From Streptomyces sp. NBRC 110611 (GTDB taxonomy: Bacteria > Actinomycetota > Actinomycetes > Streptomycetales > Streptomycetaceae): DNA of 33,612 bases. The translations under genes and the position numbers were made by a program. This document shows positions 6,085-13,568 of the stretch, piece by piece. Every line of letters starts with the position of its first letter. The stretch's first letter is position 1. The notes under the pieces are model-generated. The model did no database searches, was not told the origin of the DNA, and worked only from the letters and a program-made list of their open reading frames with translations. The stretch is taken from NCBI RefSeq assembly GCF_001590865.1, contig NZ_BBUY01000030.1, positions 1-33,612 of the forward strand, written 5' to 3'.

Positions 6085-8136
6085 CTAGGACCCCGCCCTC
6101 GTCCGGGAGAAGAACGGCTGTTCCCGCGGACCGGGGCCGCCGCGCTCCCACCACGGAGCCTCATCGTCGGGGTCCGGATCCGCGGATCCGCCGCGCGCCC
6201 GACGGCGCAGAGCGTCGAGCATGGTGCGGGCCCCGGCGATGAACAGCGGGTCACCGACGAGTTCCTTGGCCATCAGTGCCTTGCGGCAGGCCTGCAGTGC
6301 GGCGGCCGGCTCGCCATGGGTGCGTTCGATGAGGGCATGCGCGTACAGGATCGTCGAGTACAGCCAGAAATCCCCGTCCGAGTGCCGGGCCTCCCAGGCG
6401 CTGCGGGCCGCCGCCGTCGCCCGCTCCGCGTCGATCGGTGCCAGGGCGATGGCGAGCAGCGCCCAGCTGTGCGCGGGCCCCGGCCCGAACCAGGGATCCC
6501 GGGAGCGGTGCCGGACGGCCTCCTCAAGGCACGCCACGGCCGCCGCCCGGTCCGCGCGGTAGAGCGCCTGCACGCCGTGCGCATGCGCGATCCGGGCCAG
6601 CCCGTCGGAATCCGCGTGCATCACGGCCGCCGCCCACGCCCGGCCCAGCAGCGGCTCCGCATCGTCCGGCGCGCGCTCCTGAGCCGCCAGATAGCCGGCC
6701 AGCCACAGCGCCCGGGCCCGTAGCGCGGTGTCCTCCCGGGAAAGCATCAGCAGGCGTTCCAGATGGGCCCGCCCCTCGTGGCGGAAGCCGCAGGCCGCCC
6801 AGTGGAACCACAGCGAGACCGCGATCTCCAGGGCGCTGAGCGCGTCCTCGGCGTCCTGCGGGGGATGGGTCAGCGCCGTGTCGAGGTTGTGCTGTTCATC
6901 CTCCACCAGGCGCACGGCGACCTGCTGGTTCGGGCCCTGCCAGGCGATCTGCGCCTCGGCCGCGAGCGCCGCGCAGGCCTGCCGGAACCGCCGGAGCGCC
7001 GCGGACTCCTCGCCCGCGTCGCGCAGCTGGGTCCGCCCGAAGTCCCGGGCGGCGCGGGGCAGCCGGTAGCGTGCGGGGAGGGCGGCCCCGGTTTCCTGGT
7101 GTACGCTGCCCGCTTCCTGCACGCGTTCGACGACCGAGGCGCCGCACAGCCGTTCCAGCGAGCCGTCCACCGCCGCGGCGGGAACGTCGCTGCCGGCGCA
7201 GACGCACCCGGCCAGCCAGGGATCGAAGTCGCCCGGAAGGACCGAGAGCCTCGCCCACACCCGCCGGTCGGTGGGCGAACAGAGGGCGTAGCCCGCGGCG
7301 TGCGCGGCGTAGAGCGAGGTGTGCCGTACGCTCGCCCCCGGCCCCGAGCAGAACAGCGCCCCGTCCGCGCCCACCTGGGCCGCGAGCTGCGGCAACGTCA
7401 TCCGGTCCAGCTGGTGCGCGGCCAGTGTGATCGCCAGTGGGGAGCCCTCCAGCGCCTGGCACACCGCGACCAGGAGTTCCGGCGCGGCGGGCCCGGTCCG
7501 CGCGGCCAGCAGCTCGACGGCCGGGCCGGCGATCCCCTCGCCCAGCGTCACCGGCAGCGGCGCGAGCCGGACGACCCGCTCCTCGGCCAGCCCCAGCGGC
7601 CGCCGTGCGGTCACCACGATCCGGATCCCCGGCTCGGCCAGCAGCCGCCGCACCAGCTGGGCGCATTCGTCCAGCACCGGATCACAGTCGTCCAGCAGCA
7701 CGGTCGTACGGTGCTGCCGGCAGTACGAGGTGAGCGCCGCGACCGCGGTACCTTCCGTCCGGGAAGCGCCCGCCGGGGAGTCCACGCCGCCCGCCCGGCC
7801 GTGCGCCGGTGCGCCGACGCAGGGATGCGCCGTACGCCGGGCCAGCGCCCGCGCCGCGTCCCGGCGGGCGGCCTGCGGCAGCTCCGCCGCCCGGAGCAGG
7901 GCCTCGATCACACCGCCCTGGGCCAGGCCGTCCCAGCAGGCGGCCCGGAGCACCGTGCCGTCGTGCCGCGCGGTGTGCTCCTCCAGGACGGCACGGGCCA
8001 GCGCGCTCTTGCCCACTCCGGCGGCTCCGGTGAGCGTCACCAGCCGAGCGCCGCTCAGCAGCCCGGACACCTGCTCGTGTTCGACGGCCCGTCCCACTAC
8101 ACCGGGCAGCGGCCCGCGATCGGCCCACGCGGTCAT
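6085..8136 (-). CDS. Orphan STAND-type ATPase with TPR-like repeats
   Basis: This 683-residue protein is built like the regulatory half of AfsR or LuxR-family LAL regulators but has no DNA-binding domain. A Walker A loop GAAGVGKS lies at residues 37-44. A Walker B strand VLLDD follows at 146-150, and a sensor-like VTARRPLGLAEE comes after it. A winged-helix or hinge segment follows (about 290-390). The C-terminal ~300 residues are Ala-rich helical pairs of TPR type (about 420-655). The start ATG 8136 has GGGGA six bases upstream. A low-complexity Gly/Ala/His insert (about 105-130) separates Walker A and B. The product is probably a cytoplasmic signal-sensing ATPase acting through protein contacts. 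The ligand and partner are unknown. Confidence 0.75.
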   Translation of the reverse strand: MTAWADRGPLPGVVGRAVEHEQVSGLLSGARLVTLTGAAGVGKSALARAVLEEHTARHDGTVLRAACWDGLAQGGVIEALLRAAELPQAARRDAARALARRTAHPCVGAPAHGRAGGVDSPAGASRTEGTAVAALTSYCRQHRTTVLLDDCDPVLDECAQLVRRLLAEPGIRIVVTARRPLGLAEERVVRLAPLPVTLGEGIAGPAVELLAARTGPAAPELLVAVCQALEGSPLAITLAAHQLDRMTLPQLAAQVGADGALFCSGPGASVRHTSLYAAHAAGYALCSPTDRRVWARLSVLPGDFDPWLAGCVCAGSDVPAAAVDGSLERLCGASVVERVQEAGSVHQETGAALPARYRLPRAARDFGRTQLRDAGEESAALRRFRQACAALAAEAQIAWQGPNQQVAVRLVEDEQHNLDTALTHPPQDAEDALSALEIAVSLWFHWAACGFRHEGRAHLERLLMLSREDTALRARALWLAGYLAAQERAPDDAEPLLGRAWAAAVMHADSDGLARIAHAHGVQALYRADRAAAVACLEEAVRHRSRDPWFGPGPAHSWALLAIALAPIDAERATAAARSAWEARHSDGDFWLYSTILYAHALIERTHGEPAAALQACRKALMAKELVGDPLFIAGARTMLDALRRRARGGSADPDPDDEAPWWERGGPGPREQPFFSRTRAGS

Positions 8137-8427
8137 CGGTCATCCCCAACCACGGCAAAGCGCCGCGCCCTTCCGATTTGGGAATCAACCATGCCAGAAC
8201 CGGACCATGGGCAAACAGGGGGCGTCCGTATCGAACGAGGGAAAGCCGGTCCGCGTCCTTGACGTCAGGGCCGCTTCCTGCGTGGCCGGGGGCTGATCGG
8301 CAGGTCACAGGGGCGGGGGTCGGCGTCGGCGGTGTTCCGGCCGATCCTAAAGTGATGTCTTTGGACCGGAACCGGCGGTGGCGGCGTGGCTGCCCGCAGC
8401 CGCCCAAGGACCCGAGGAGAACGTCCG

Positions 8428-9423
8428 ATGAAGTGCCTGCGCGTGGGTGCCGCGGTGAGTACGGTGGCCCTGGGGCTGCTGGCCGGATGCGGAAGCAGGG
8501 ATGTCGTCGACGCCTCGGGGGTGCCGCGGCTGCGGGCGTCGCACGCCGCCGACTCGGCCGACGGAAAACCGCGGACGGTGCTGCCCCGGGGACCGCGCTC
8601 CTCCTTCACCCCGTTCCGTACGACCGGCGATGACGGCACCCAGGTGCTCAGGACGAGGTGGCACGGCCGGAAGTCCGGTTTCACCGGGGACATATGGGCC
8701 TGGGTGCCGCCGCAGTACCACCAGCCGCAGTACGCCGGGAGCGGCTTCCCGGTGCTGATCGCGCTGCCCGGCTCCCACGGCTACCCCTTCAACTACTGGG
8801 CCGGGGCGCCGATCGCGCTGGAGGAGCGCATCGCGGAGTGGTCGCAGCAGGGCAAGACGCTGCCGTTCATCGTGGTGATGCCGGTGCTCAACCCCGCCAA
8901 GAAGTACTACGACGGCAGTGACATCCCGGGGCAGCCGAAGATGGGCACCTGGCTGACCGAGGACGTGCCGGAGTTCGCGCGCGCCAACTTCCGTACGTAC
9001 AACAGCCGCGACGGATGGGCCTTCATGGGATCGTCGTCCGGCGGCTTCGCGGCGCTGAAAGCCGTGCTCGCCCATCCGGCGAGGTTCAAGGCCGCCATCG
9101 TCAACGGCCCGGACACGGTGCCGGATTCGCCGATGTGGCGGGGGTACCCGGACGAGAAGCGCGCCAACGACCCACGCCACCTGGCGCGGCTGCTGGCCGC
9201 GCGGCAGGGGCCGCAGGTTCATCTGGCCTTCGAACTCGGCGGCGAGGAGAAGGCGGTGCCCGATGTGAAGCGTTTCATCCGGGACTACACCGGCGGGCCG
9301 ATCCGCGCCACGCTCTTCGAGATACCGGACGGCGGGCACAGTGCCCGCACCTACATGCAGCGGATGGCCGACTCGCTGCACTGGATCAGCGAGCAGCTGC
9401 GGGGACCCGTGCCGTCCGTGTGA
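8428..9423 (+). CDS. Secreted lipoprotein esterase (alpha/beta hydrolase)
   Basis: This encodes a 331-residue precursor with a type II signal peptide: MKCLRVGAA, a hydrophobic core, then the lipobox LLAGC with Cys21 as lipid anchor. The mature part resembles the putative esterase family that includes esterase D and antigen-85 mycolyltransferases. Visible features are the oxyanion region VLIALPGSHGYPFNYW, the nucleophile elbow GSSSGGFAALKA, and a late DGGHSARTY that would supply the catalytic His. The start is ATG 8428 with GAGGAG at 8414-8419. A possible -10 hexamer TAAAGT lies at 8348-8353 without a clear -35. It faces the carbonic anhydrase gene convergently. It should act outside the membrane, but the substrate is unknown. 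Confidence 0.82.
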   Translation: MKCLRVGAAVSTVALGLLAGCGSRDVVDASGVPRLRASHAADSADGKPRTVLPRGPRSSFTPFRTTGDDGTQVLRTRWHGRKSGFTGDIWAWVPPQYHQPQYAGSGFPVLIALPGSHGYPFNYWAGAPIALEERIAEWSQQGKTLPFIVVMPVLNPAKKYYDGSDIPGQPKMGTWLTEDVPEFARANFRTYNSRDGWAFMGSSSGGFAALKAVLAHPARFKAAIVNGPDTVPDSPMWRGYPDEKRANDPRHLARLLAARQGPQVHLAFELGGEEKAVPDVKRFIRDYTGGPIRATLFEIPDGGHSARTYMQRMADSLHWISEQLRGPVPSV

Positions 9424-9447
9424 CGTCCCGCGGCCCGCGTGCCCGGC

Positions 9448-10008
9448 TCAGGCGTCCGTGACACCCGTGACCTCTGTGACGTCCGTGAGCGCGTCCCGGT
9501 GGCGCGCCGCCAAATCCCGGTACATCGCTGCGTTGGAGCTGATGAGTTCGCGCTCCTCGTCGGTCAGCTCGCGTCTGACCTTCGCCGGCACCCCGGCGAC
9601 CAGGGAGCCGGGCGGTACCCGCATGCCCTGGGGGACCAGTGCCTGTGCGGCGACCAGGGATCCCGCGCCGATGTGGGCGCCGTTGAGGACGGTGGCGCCC
9701 ATGCCGATGAGGACGTCGTCCTCGACGGTGCAGCCGTGCAGGACCGCGTTGTGTCCGACGGAGACCCGCTCGCCGACGGTCACCGGGAAGCCGGGGTCGA
9801 CGTGCACGGTGCAGTTGTCCTGGATGTTCGAGTCCGCGCCGAGCGCGATGGGGCCGAAGTCGGCGCGCAGCACCGCGTGGTACCAGACGCTGGCCCCCGC
9901 AGCCAGGGTGACCTCGCCGAGCACGACGGACGTCGGCGCGGTGAAGGCCCGCTGATCGATCCTCGGCTCCTCGCCGCCGACCGGTGAGATCAACGCCCGT
10001 TCCGTCAT
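9448..10008 (-). CDS. Gamma-class carbonic anhydrase family protein
   Basis: This is a 186-residue left-handed beta-helix protein of the gamma carbonic anhydrase/PaaY/YrdA group. Hexapeptide repeats run from about residue 20 to 150. The three zinc-ligand positions are filled: VHVD, then VGHNAVLHG with two His. NIQDNCTVHV and GMGATVLNG are family hallmarks, and a C-terminal helix (TDEERELISSNAAMYRDLAARH) closes the fold. It would form a trimer with metal sites between subunits and may hydrate CO2 or act on a related small substrate. The start is ATG 10008, preceded by GGAGA seven bases upstream. The longer frame to 10062 is translated from a pentanucleotide repeat and is unlikely. Confidence 0.88.
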   Translation of the reverse strand: MTERALISPVGGEEPRIDQRAFTAPTSVVLGEVTLAAGASVWYHAVLRADFGPIALGADSNIQDNCTVHVDPGFPVTVGERVSVGHNAVLHGCTVEDDVLIGMGATVLNGAHIGAGSLVAAQALVPQGMRVPPGSLVAGVPAKVRRELTDEERELISSNAAMYRDLAARHRDALTDVTEVTGVTDA

Positions 10009-10020
10009 GTCCGGTTCTCC

Positions 10021-10080
10021 TCGCCACGCCTTGTCATGCCATGCCACGCCATGTCTCGTCATGTCATGCCATGCCGTGTC
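10021..10080. repeat. Pentanucleotide repeat tract, consensus ATGCC
   Basis: The sixty bases divide exactly into twelve five-base units: TCGCC, ACGCC, TTGTC, ATGCC, ATGCC, ACGCC, ATGTC, TCGTC, ATGTC, ATGCC, ATGCC, GTGTC. The tract begins 13 bases upstream of the carbonic anhydrase start, over its likely promoter or leader, and lies between two divergent genes. Confidence 0.7.
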
Positions 10081-10212
10081 TCTGCCGCGCCCGCGGCGCC
10101 TTGGACGACCGTAGACGACGGGCGGGCCGCCGGGCGGGGGCGGCCGCCGGTGGGGCGAAGATCACAGCACGCCGCGCGGCCGGGCGGGCAGCGGGCCGAT
10201 TACGGTGTGCGG

Positions 10213-10965
10213 GTGCCGATAGACCAGAACGTGTTCTCATCCGTCGCGGCCTGGCGGCGCCGGGCCGTGTCGCGTGCCGTCCACCGCGGTGCGCGCTGGG
10301 TGAGGGAGGCGGGGGCCGTCACCGCCGAGCGTCCGGGCCCGTACCGCTTCCGCCGGATCGGCACCGGTACCCGGCTCGCCTTCCCGCAGGGCACCGTCTT
10401 CGGCGACCCGTGGATCGAGATCGGCGACCACTGCATCATCGGTACGGACGTGACGCTGACGGCGGGGATGATGCCGGACCTCGACCTGGGACCGGAGCCG
10501 ATCCTCACGCTGGGGAACGGCGTGGTGCTCGGCCGCGGCAGCCATGTGATCGCGGATGTCCGGCTGACGATCGGCGATGACTGCTTCTTCGGCCCCGGTG
10601 TCTACCTCACCACCACCAATCACAGTTACGACGATCCCCGGATGCCGGTCGGCAAGCAGTGGCCGCGCAGCGAACCGGTCGCCATCGGCTCCGGCAGCTG
10701 GATCGGCACCGGAGCGGTGATCCTGCCCGGTGCGCGGCTGGGCCGGAACGCGGTGGTCGCGGCCGGGTCCGTGGTCCGGGGCGAGGTCCCCGACCACGCG
10801 GTGGCGGCCGGCGCGCCCGCCAGGATCGTGCGCCGCTGGGACCCCCGGAACGGATGGCAGCCGCCGCTGCGTACGCCGACGCCGGTGCCGATCCCCGAGG
10901 ACGTCACACCGGCGCAGCTGCGCGCGCTGGGGGAGCACCAGGAGCCGGGCTCCGGGGAGGCCTAG
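10213..10965 (+). CDS. Hexapeptide-repeat acyltransferase
   Basis: This is a 250-residue left-handed beta-helix acyltransferase of the NodL/LacA/WbbJ type, which usually moves an acetyl or acyl group from CoA to a sugar or similar hydroxyl. Repeats are plain from IEIGDHCIIGTDVTLTAG to GNGVVLGRGSHVIADVRLTIGDDCFFGPGV. The catalytic-His signature TTTNHSYDDP follows, then GSGSWIGTGAVILPGARLGRNAVVAAGSVVRG. An N-terminal basic helix (AAWRRRAVSRAVHRGARWVREAG) may touch membrane or partner. The start is GTG 10213; GTG 10207 is an equally placed alternative and neither has a strong ribosome-binding site. No polysaccharide genes are adjacent, so the substrate is open. Confidence 0.82.
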   Translation: MPIDQNVFSSVAAWRRRAVSRAVHRGARWVREAGAVTAERPGPYRFRRIGTGTRLAFPQGTVFGDPWIEIGDHCIIGTDVTLTAGMMPDLDLGPEPILTLGNGVVLGRGSHVIADVRLTIGDDCFFGPGVYLTTTNHSYDDPRMPVGKQWPRSEPVAIGSGSWIGTGAVILPGARLGRNAVVAAGSVVRGEVPDHAVAAGAPARIVRRWDPRNGWQPPLRTPTPVPIPEDVTPAQLRALGEHQEPGSGEA

Positions 10966-10999
10966 GGCGCTTCCGACGGATCTCCGTCACCGGACGCCC
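10965..10999. terminator. Two-part hairpin between convergent genes
   Basis: An outer GGGCG/CGCCC stem (10965-10969 with 10995-10999) encloses a perfect inner stem GACGGA-TC-TCCGTC (10975-10988). It begins at the acyltransferase stop and ends just before the stop of the minus-strand CoA-binding gene, so it may serve both. Confidence 0.5.
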
Positions 11000-11002
11000 T
11001 CC

Positions 11003-11419
11003 TCACCGTGCGGGGCCGAGCCGTGGAATCTCGATGGCCGGGCAGCGGTCCATGACCATCGTGAGGCCGGCGGCGCGGGTGCGCCGACAGGCGGCGTCGT
11101 CCGTGACACCGAGCTGGAACCAGACGGCCTCGGCACCGATGGCGACGGCTTCGTCGGCGACGGCTCCGGCGAGGTCGCTGCGCACGAAGACGTCGACGAC
11201 GTCGACGGGGAAGGGGATGGCGGCGAGTGAGGGGTAGCCCACCTCCCCGTGCACGGACTCGGCTTTCGGGTGCACGGGGACGATCCGCTTGCCGAAACGC
11301 CGCAGCACCTCCGCGACGCCGTACGCGGCGCGCTGCCGGTTCGAGGACAGCCCCACGACCGCCCAGGTGTCTCCGAGTTCGGTGAGGATCCTGCGGATGG
11401 CCGCCTGGTCGTCGTGCAT
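11003..11419 (-). CDS. CoA-binding (Rossmann) protein, YccU-like
   Basis: This 138-residue single-domain protein of the CoA_binding_2 family is related to the nucleotide-binding domain of succinyl-CoA synthetase. The motifs WAVVGLSSNRQRAAYGVAEVLRRFG and RIVPVHPKAESVHGEVGYPSLAAIP form the first half. VDVVDVFVRSDLA and EAVWFQLGVTDDAACRRTRAAGL follow, and the family-typical MDRCPAIEIPRL ends it. The start is ATG 11419, preceded by AGGAGG five bases upstream. Longer frames to 11584 are rejected. The family binds CoA or a similar nucleotide, but its cellular role is not defined. It is cytoplasmic, and it converges on the acyltransferase gene with a shared hairpin between. Confidence 0.85.
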   Translation of the reverse strand: MHDDQAAIRRILTELGDTWAVVGLSSNRQRAAYGVAEVLRRFGKRIVPVHPKAESVHGEVGYPSLAAIPFPVDVVDVFVRSDLAGAVADEAVAIGAEAVWFQLGVTDDAACRRTRAAGLTMVMDRCPAIEIPRLGPAR

Positions 11420-11587
11420 GGGTGCCTCCTGTGGTCCGTGGTCCCGCTTCAGGACAACAGGGGGCCGGCTCGGGTGATTCCCTCCTACCGTCCTCGATTC
11501 CGTCCTCGATTTCCGTCCTTGATTCCTTCCCGCCGACCCCGGTTCGGGCGCGTCCGGCCGTGGCGGGGACGGGCGCCGCAGCATGAA

Positions 11588-11619
11588 CGCCCCGCCCGAA
11601 GGGGAAGGCGGGCGGGGCG
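11588..11619 (-). terminator. Terminator of the SseB-like gene
   Basis: A perfect 10-bp GC stem (CGCCCCGCCC at 11588-11597 with GGGCGGGGCG at 11610-11619) encloses a 12-base loop. It lies 20 bases past the stop of the minus-strand gene ending at 11639. Confidence 0.6.
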
Positions 11620-11638
11620 GGTCCGAGGGGTGCCGGGG

Positions 11639-12478
11639 TCAGGGGGAGGTGTGGGCCGCTCCGGTGGCGGCGAGGCCGGCGCCGACGACCGTGGTGCCGT
11701 TGGCGGCGCGGGCGGGTTTGCCGATGGCCCGGCCGTTGGCGCCGACGGGCTCGGGGGCCCCGGCCCCGGTACCCGGGCGCAGCGGGCCGGCCGCGGCCGC
11801 CTCCCGGGACTCGTCGTGGGTTCCGTCGGGAGTCCCGGCGGGAACCCCGGCGGAGGTCTCGTGCGGGGGCCCGGTGGTACCGGCCAGCAGGGTGCGCAGT
11901 TCCTCGGTGTCCACCAGCATGCTCACCGGGCCGGTGGGGTTCAGGTACAGCGCATGGCCCGGCGGCAGCTGGCCGACGAGTTCGGCCACCGGACGGCGGT
12001 CGTACAGCAGCCGGCCCACGGACTCGAGGTAGTTCTGCGAGGTGTAGACCGGGATCACGGGGGTGCCCTCGGGCGAGGCGGCGGCCAGCGGGGTGCCGGT
12101 CGCGGTGACCAGCACCGCGACCTCGGCGCGCGCCAGCGCCTCGGAGACGTCCTGCCCGGGGCCGTAACCGGTCGCGGCGAGCTGCAGTGCGCGGTCGACC
12201 GCGTCGGTGGGCTCGGACCAGTCCAGCATCTGCGGCGACGGCCGGTACTCCGGGTTGTCCCGCCACTCCTCGATCTCACCCGTCGGACCGGACCGCCACT
12301 GGCCGATCAGTGCCCAGAGCGGCGGCGGCCCCTCGCCCTGCCAGGTCAGATCCACCATGGCCAGCCAGTGGTCGGGTGCGTTGCGTGCCGCCTCGATGAC
12401 CTCGGGCGGGGGCTCGGGCATGTCCTCGCCCGTCACGGGTTCGCCCGCCGTCATCGCCGACTGTGTGCTCTCTTCCAT
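11639..12478 (-). CDS. SseB N-terminal domain protein
   Basis: This 279-residue protein carries a domain of the SseB type, a name taken from a type III secretion protein although streptomycetes have no such system. Residues 1-30 are acidic and polar. About 35-100 hold DHWLAMVDLTWQGEGPPPLWALIGQWRS. About 110-205 form the SseB-like alpha/beta domain (VAVLVTATGTPL, TPVIPVYTSQNYLESV, GHALYLNPTGPVSMLV). The last ~65 residues are Ala/Gly/Pro-rich and look disordered. The start is ATG 12478 with GGAGGG four bases upstream. No signal peptide is visible, so it is likely cytoplasmic. Its function is unknown. It is divergent from the YigZ gene and has its own terminator. Confidence 0.72.
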   Translation of the reverse strand: MEESTQSAMTAGEPVTGEDMPEPPPEVIEAARNAPDHWLAMVDLTWQGEGPPPLWALIGQWRSGPTGEIEEWRDNPEYRPSPQMLDWSEPTDAVDRALQLAATGYGPGQDVSEALARAEVAVLVTATGTPLAAASPEGTPVIPVYTSQNYLESVGRLLYDRRPVAELVGQLPPGHALYLNPTGPVSMLVDTEELRTLLAGTTGPPHETSAGVPAGTPDGTHDESREAAAAGPLRPGTGAGAPEPVGANGRAIGKPARAANGTTVVGAGLAATGAAHTSP

Positions 12479-12745
12479 GCAGCCCTCCGCAAACCCGCCG
12501 TTCCATTGGTGCGTGTCCGAGCGGGCCCCGGAAACACGAGGCACTCGCACTGGCCTCACAGTGCCCACGGGCGGCGCGGACGTCGCCCCGACGCACCGGG
12601 CGGCCGGGCCGGGTACGCCGCCTGGCCGCGCGGACTGCGCCCGTACGGCGGACCCCCGCACCCGCACGGCGGACACCCCAGCGCGGCGCCGGGCACCGCC
12701 GCCGGCCGCCGCGGCCATGTCAGCGGGGCCGCATAGGCTGGTGCG

Positions 12746-13372
12746 ATGCAGGATCACTACCGGACGCTCGCGCACGAGGGCGTCCATGAGATCGAGATCA
12801 ACAAGTCCCGCTTCCTCTGCGCGCTCGCGCCGGTCGCGACCGAGGAGGAGGCCCAGGACTTCATCGCGCGGATCCGCAAGGAGCACCCCACGGCCCGGCA
12901 CCACTGCTGGGCGTACGTCCTCGGGGCCGACGGCCGCGTCCAGAAGGCGAGCGACGACGGTGAGCCGGGCGGTACCGCGGGCGTGCCGATGCTGCAGATG
13001 CTGGTGCGCCGTGAGATGCGCTATGTCGTCGCCGTCGTCACCCGCTACTTCGGCGGTGTCAAGCTCGGCGCCGGCGGTCTGATCCGGGCGTACGGCGGGG
13101 TCGTCGGCGAGGCGCTGGACGCACTGGGGACGGTCACCCGGCAGCGCTTCCGGCTGGTCACGGTCACCGTGGACCACCAGAGGGCGGGCCGGGTGGAGAA
13201 CGACCTGCGGGCGACGGGGCGGTCGGTACGCGAGGTGACGTACGGGGCGGAGGTACGGATCGAGATCGGGCTCCCGGAGTCCGACCTCGAGGCCTTCCGC
13301 GCCTGGCTCGCGGACGCGACGGCCGGGACGGCGCGGCTGGAGCCGGGCGGGGAGGCGTACGGCGAGATCTGA
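12746..13372 (+). CDS. YigZ/IMPACT family protein
   Basis: This 208-residue protein has the two domains of the YigZ family. An N-terminal UPF0029/IMPACT domain (about 1-130) carries KSRFLCALAPV, HHCWAYVLG, SDDGEPGGTAGVPML and TRYFGGVKLGAGGL. A C-terminal ferredoxin-like DUF1949 domain (about 140-200) follows. Relatives are linked to translation control in eukaryotes and bind nucleic acid in bacteria, but the bacterial role is unsettled. No ribosome-binding site precedes ATG 12746. Instead TAGGCT (12734-12739) is placed like a -10 element six bases before the ATG, so a leaderless transcript is plausible. The stop lies in a short GAGATCT duplication (gagatctgagatctgag) that does not affect the frame. 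Confidence 0.88.
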   Translation: MQDHYRTLAHEGVHEIEINKSRFLCALAPVATEEEAQDFIARIRKEHPTARHHCWAYVLGADGRVQKASDDGEPGGTAGVPMLQMLVRREMRYVVAVVTRYFGGVKLGAGGLIRAYGGVVGEALDALGTVTRQRFRLVTVTVDHQRAGRVENDLRATGRSVREVTYGAEVRIEIGLPESDLEAFRAWLADATAGTARLEPGGEAYGEI

Positions 13373-13440
13373 GATCTGAGGGAACGCGCGGGCAGGGCCG
13401 GGCAGAGGCGGACAGGGCCGGGCGGGAGCGGTCGTTCGGG

Positions 13441-13530
13441 GCGGAATGGAGTGGGTGGAGTGGAGTAGGGGGAGGGGGTGGATGACGGAAATGGGCGGAA
13501 AAGGGGGATAAAGGGAGGAAAGGTAGGGAT
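13441..13530 (+). other. Polypurine tract upstream of PP2C gene
   Basis: Of 90 bases, 76 are purine on the plus strand, with no two adjacent pyrimidines. It fills most of the interval between the YigZ stop and the phosphatase start (13569). It may contain the promoter, bind a regulator, or adopt unusual structure. No clear -10/-35 pair stands out. Confidence 0.55.
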
Positions 13531-13568
13531 ACGGTACGTGGGCCGGTGACAGGGACGGAAGAGCGGGC

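Noticed and set aside
6763..8262. Plus-strand open frame opposite the STAND ATPase
   Set aside because: It is an Arg/Gly/His-rich antisense shadow. The minus-strand frame has Walker A and B motifs and a proper start.
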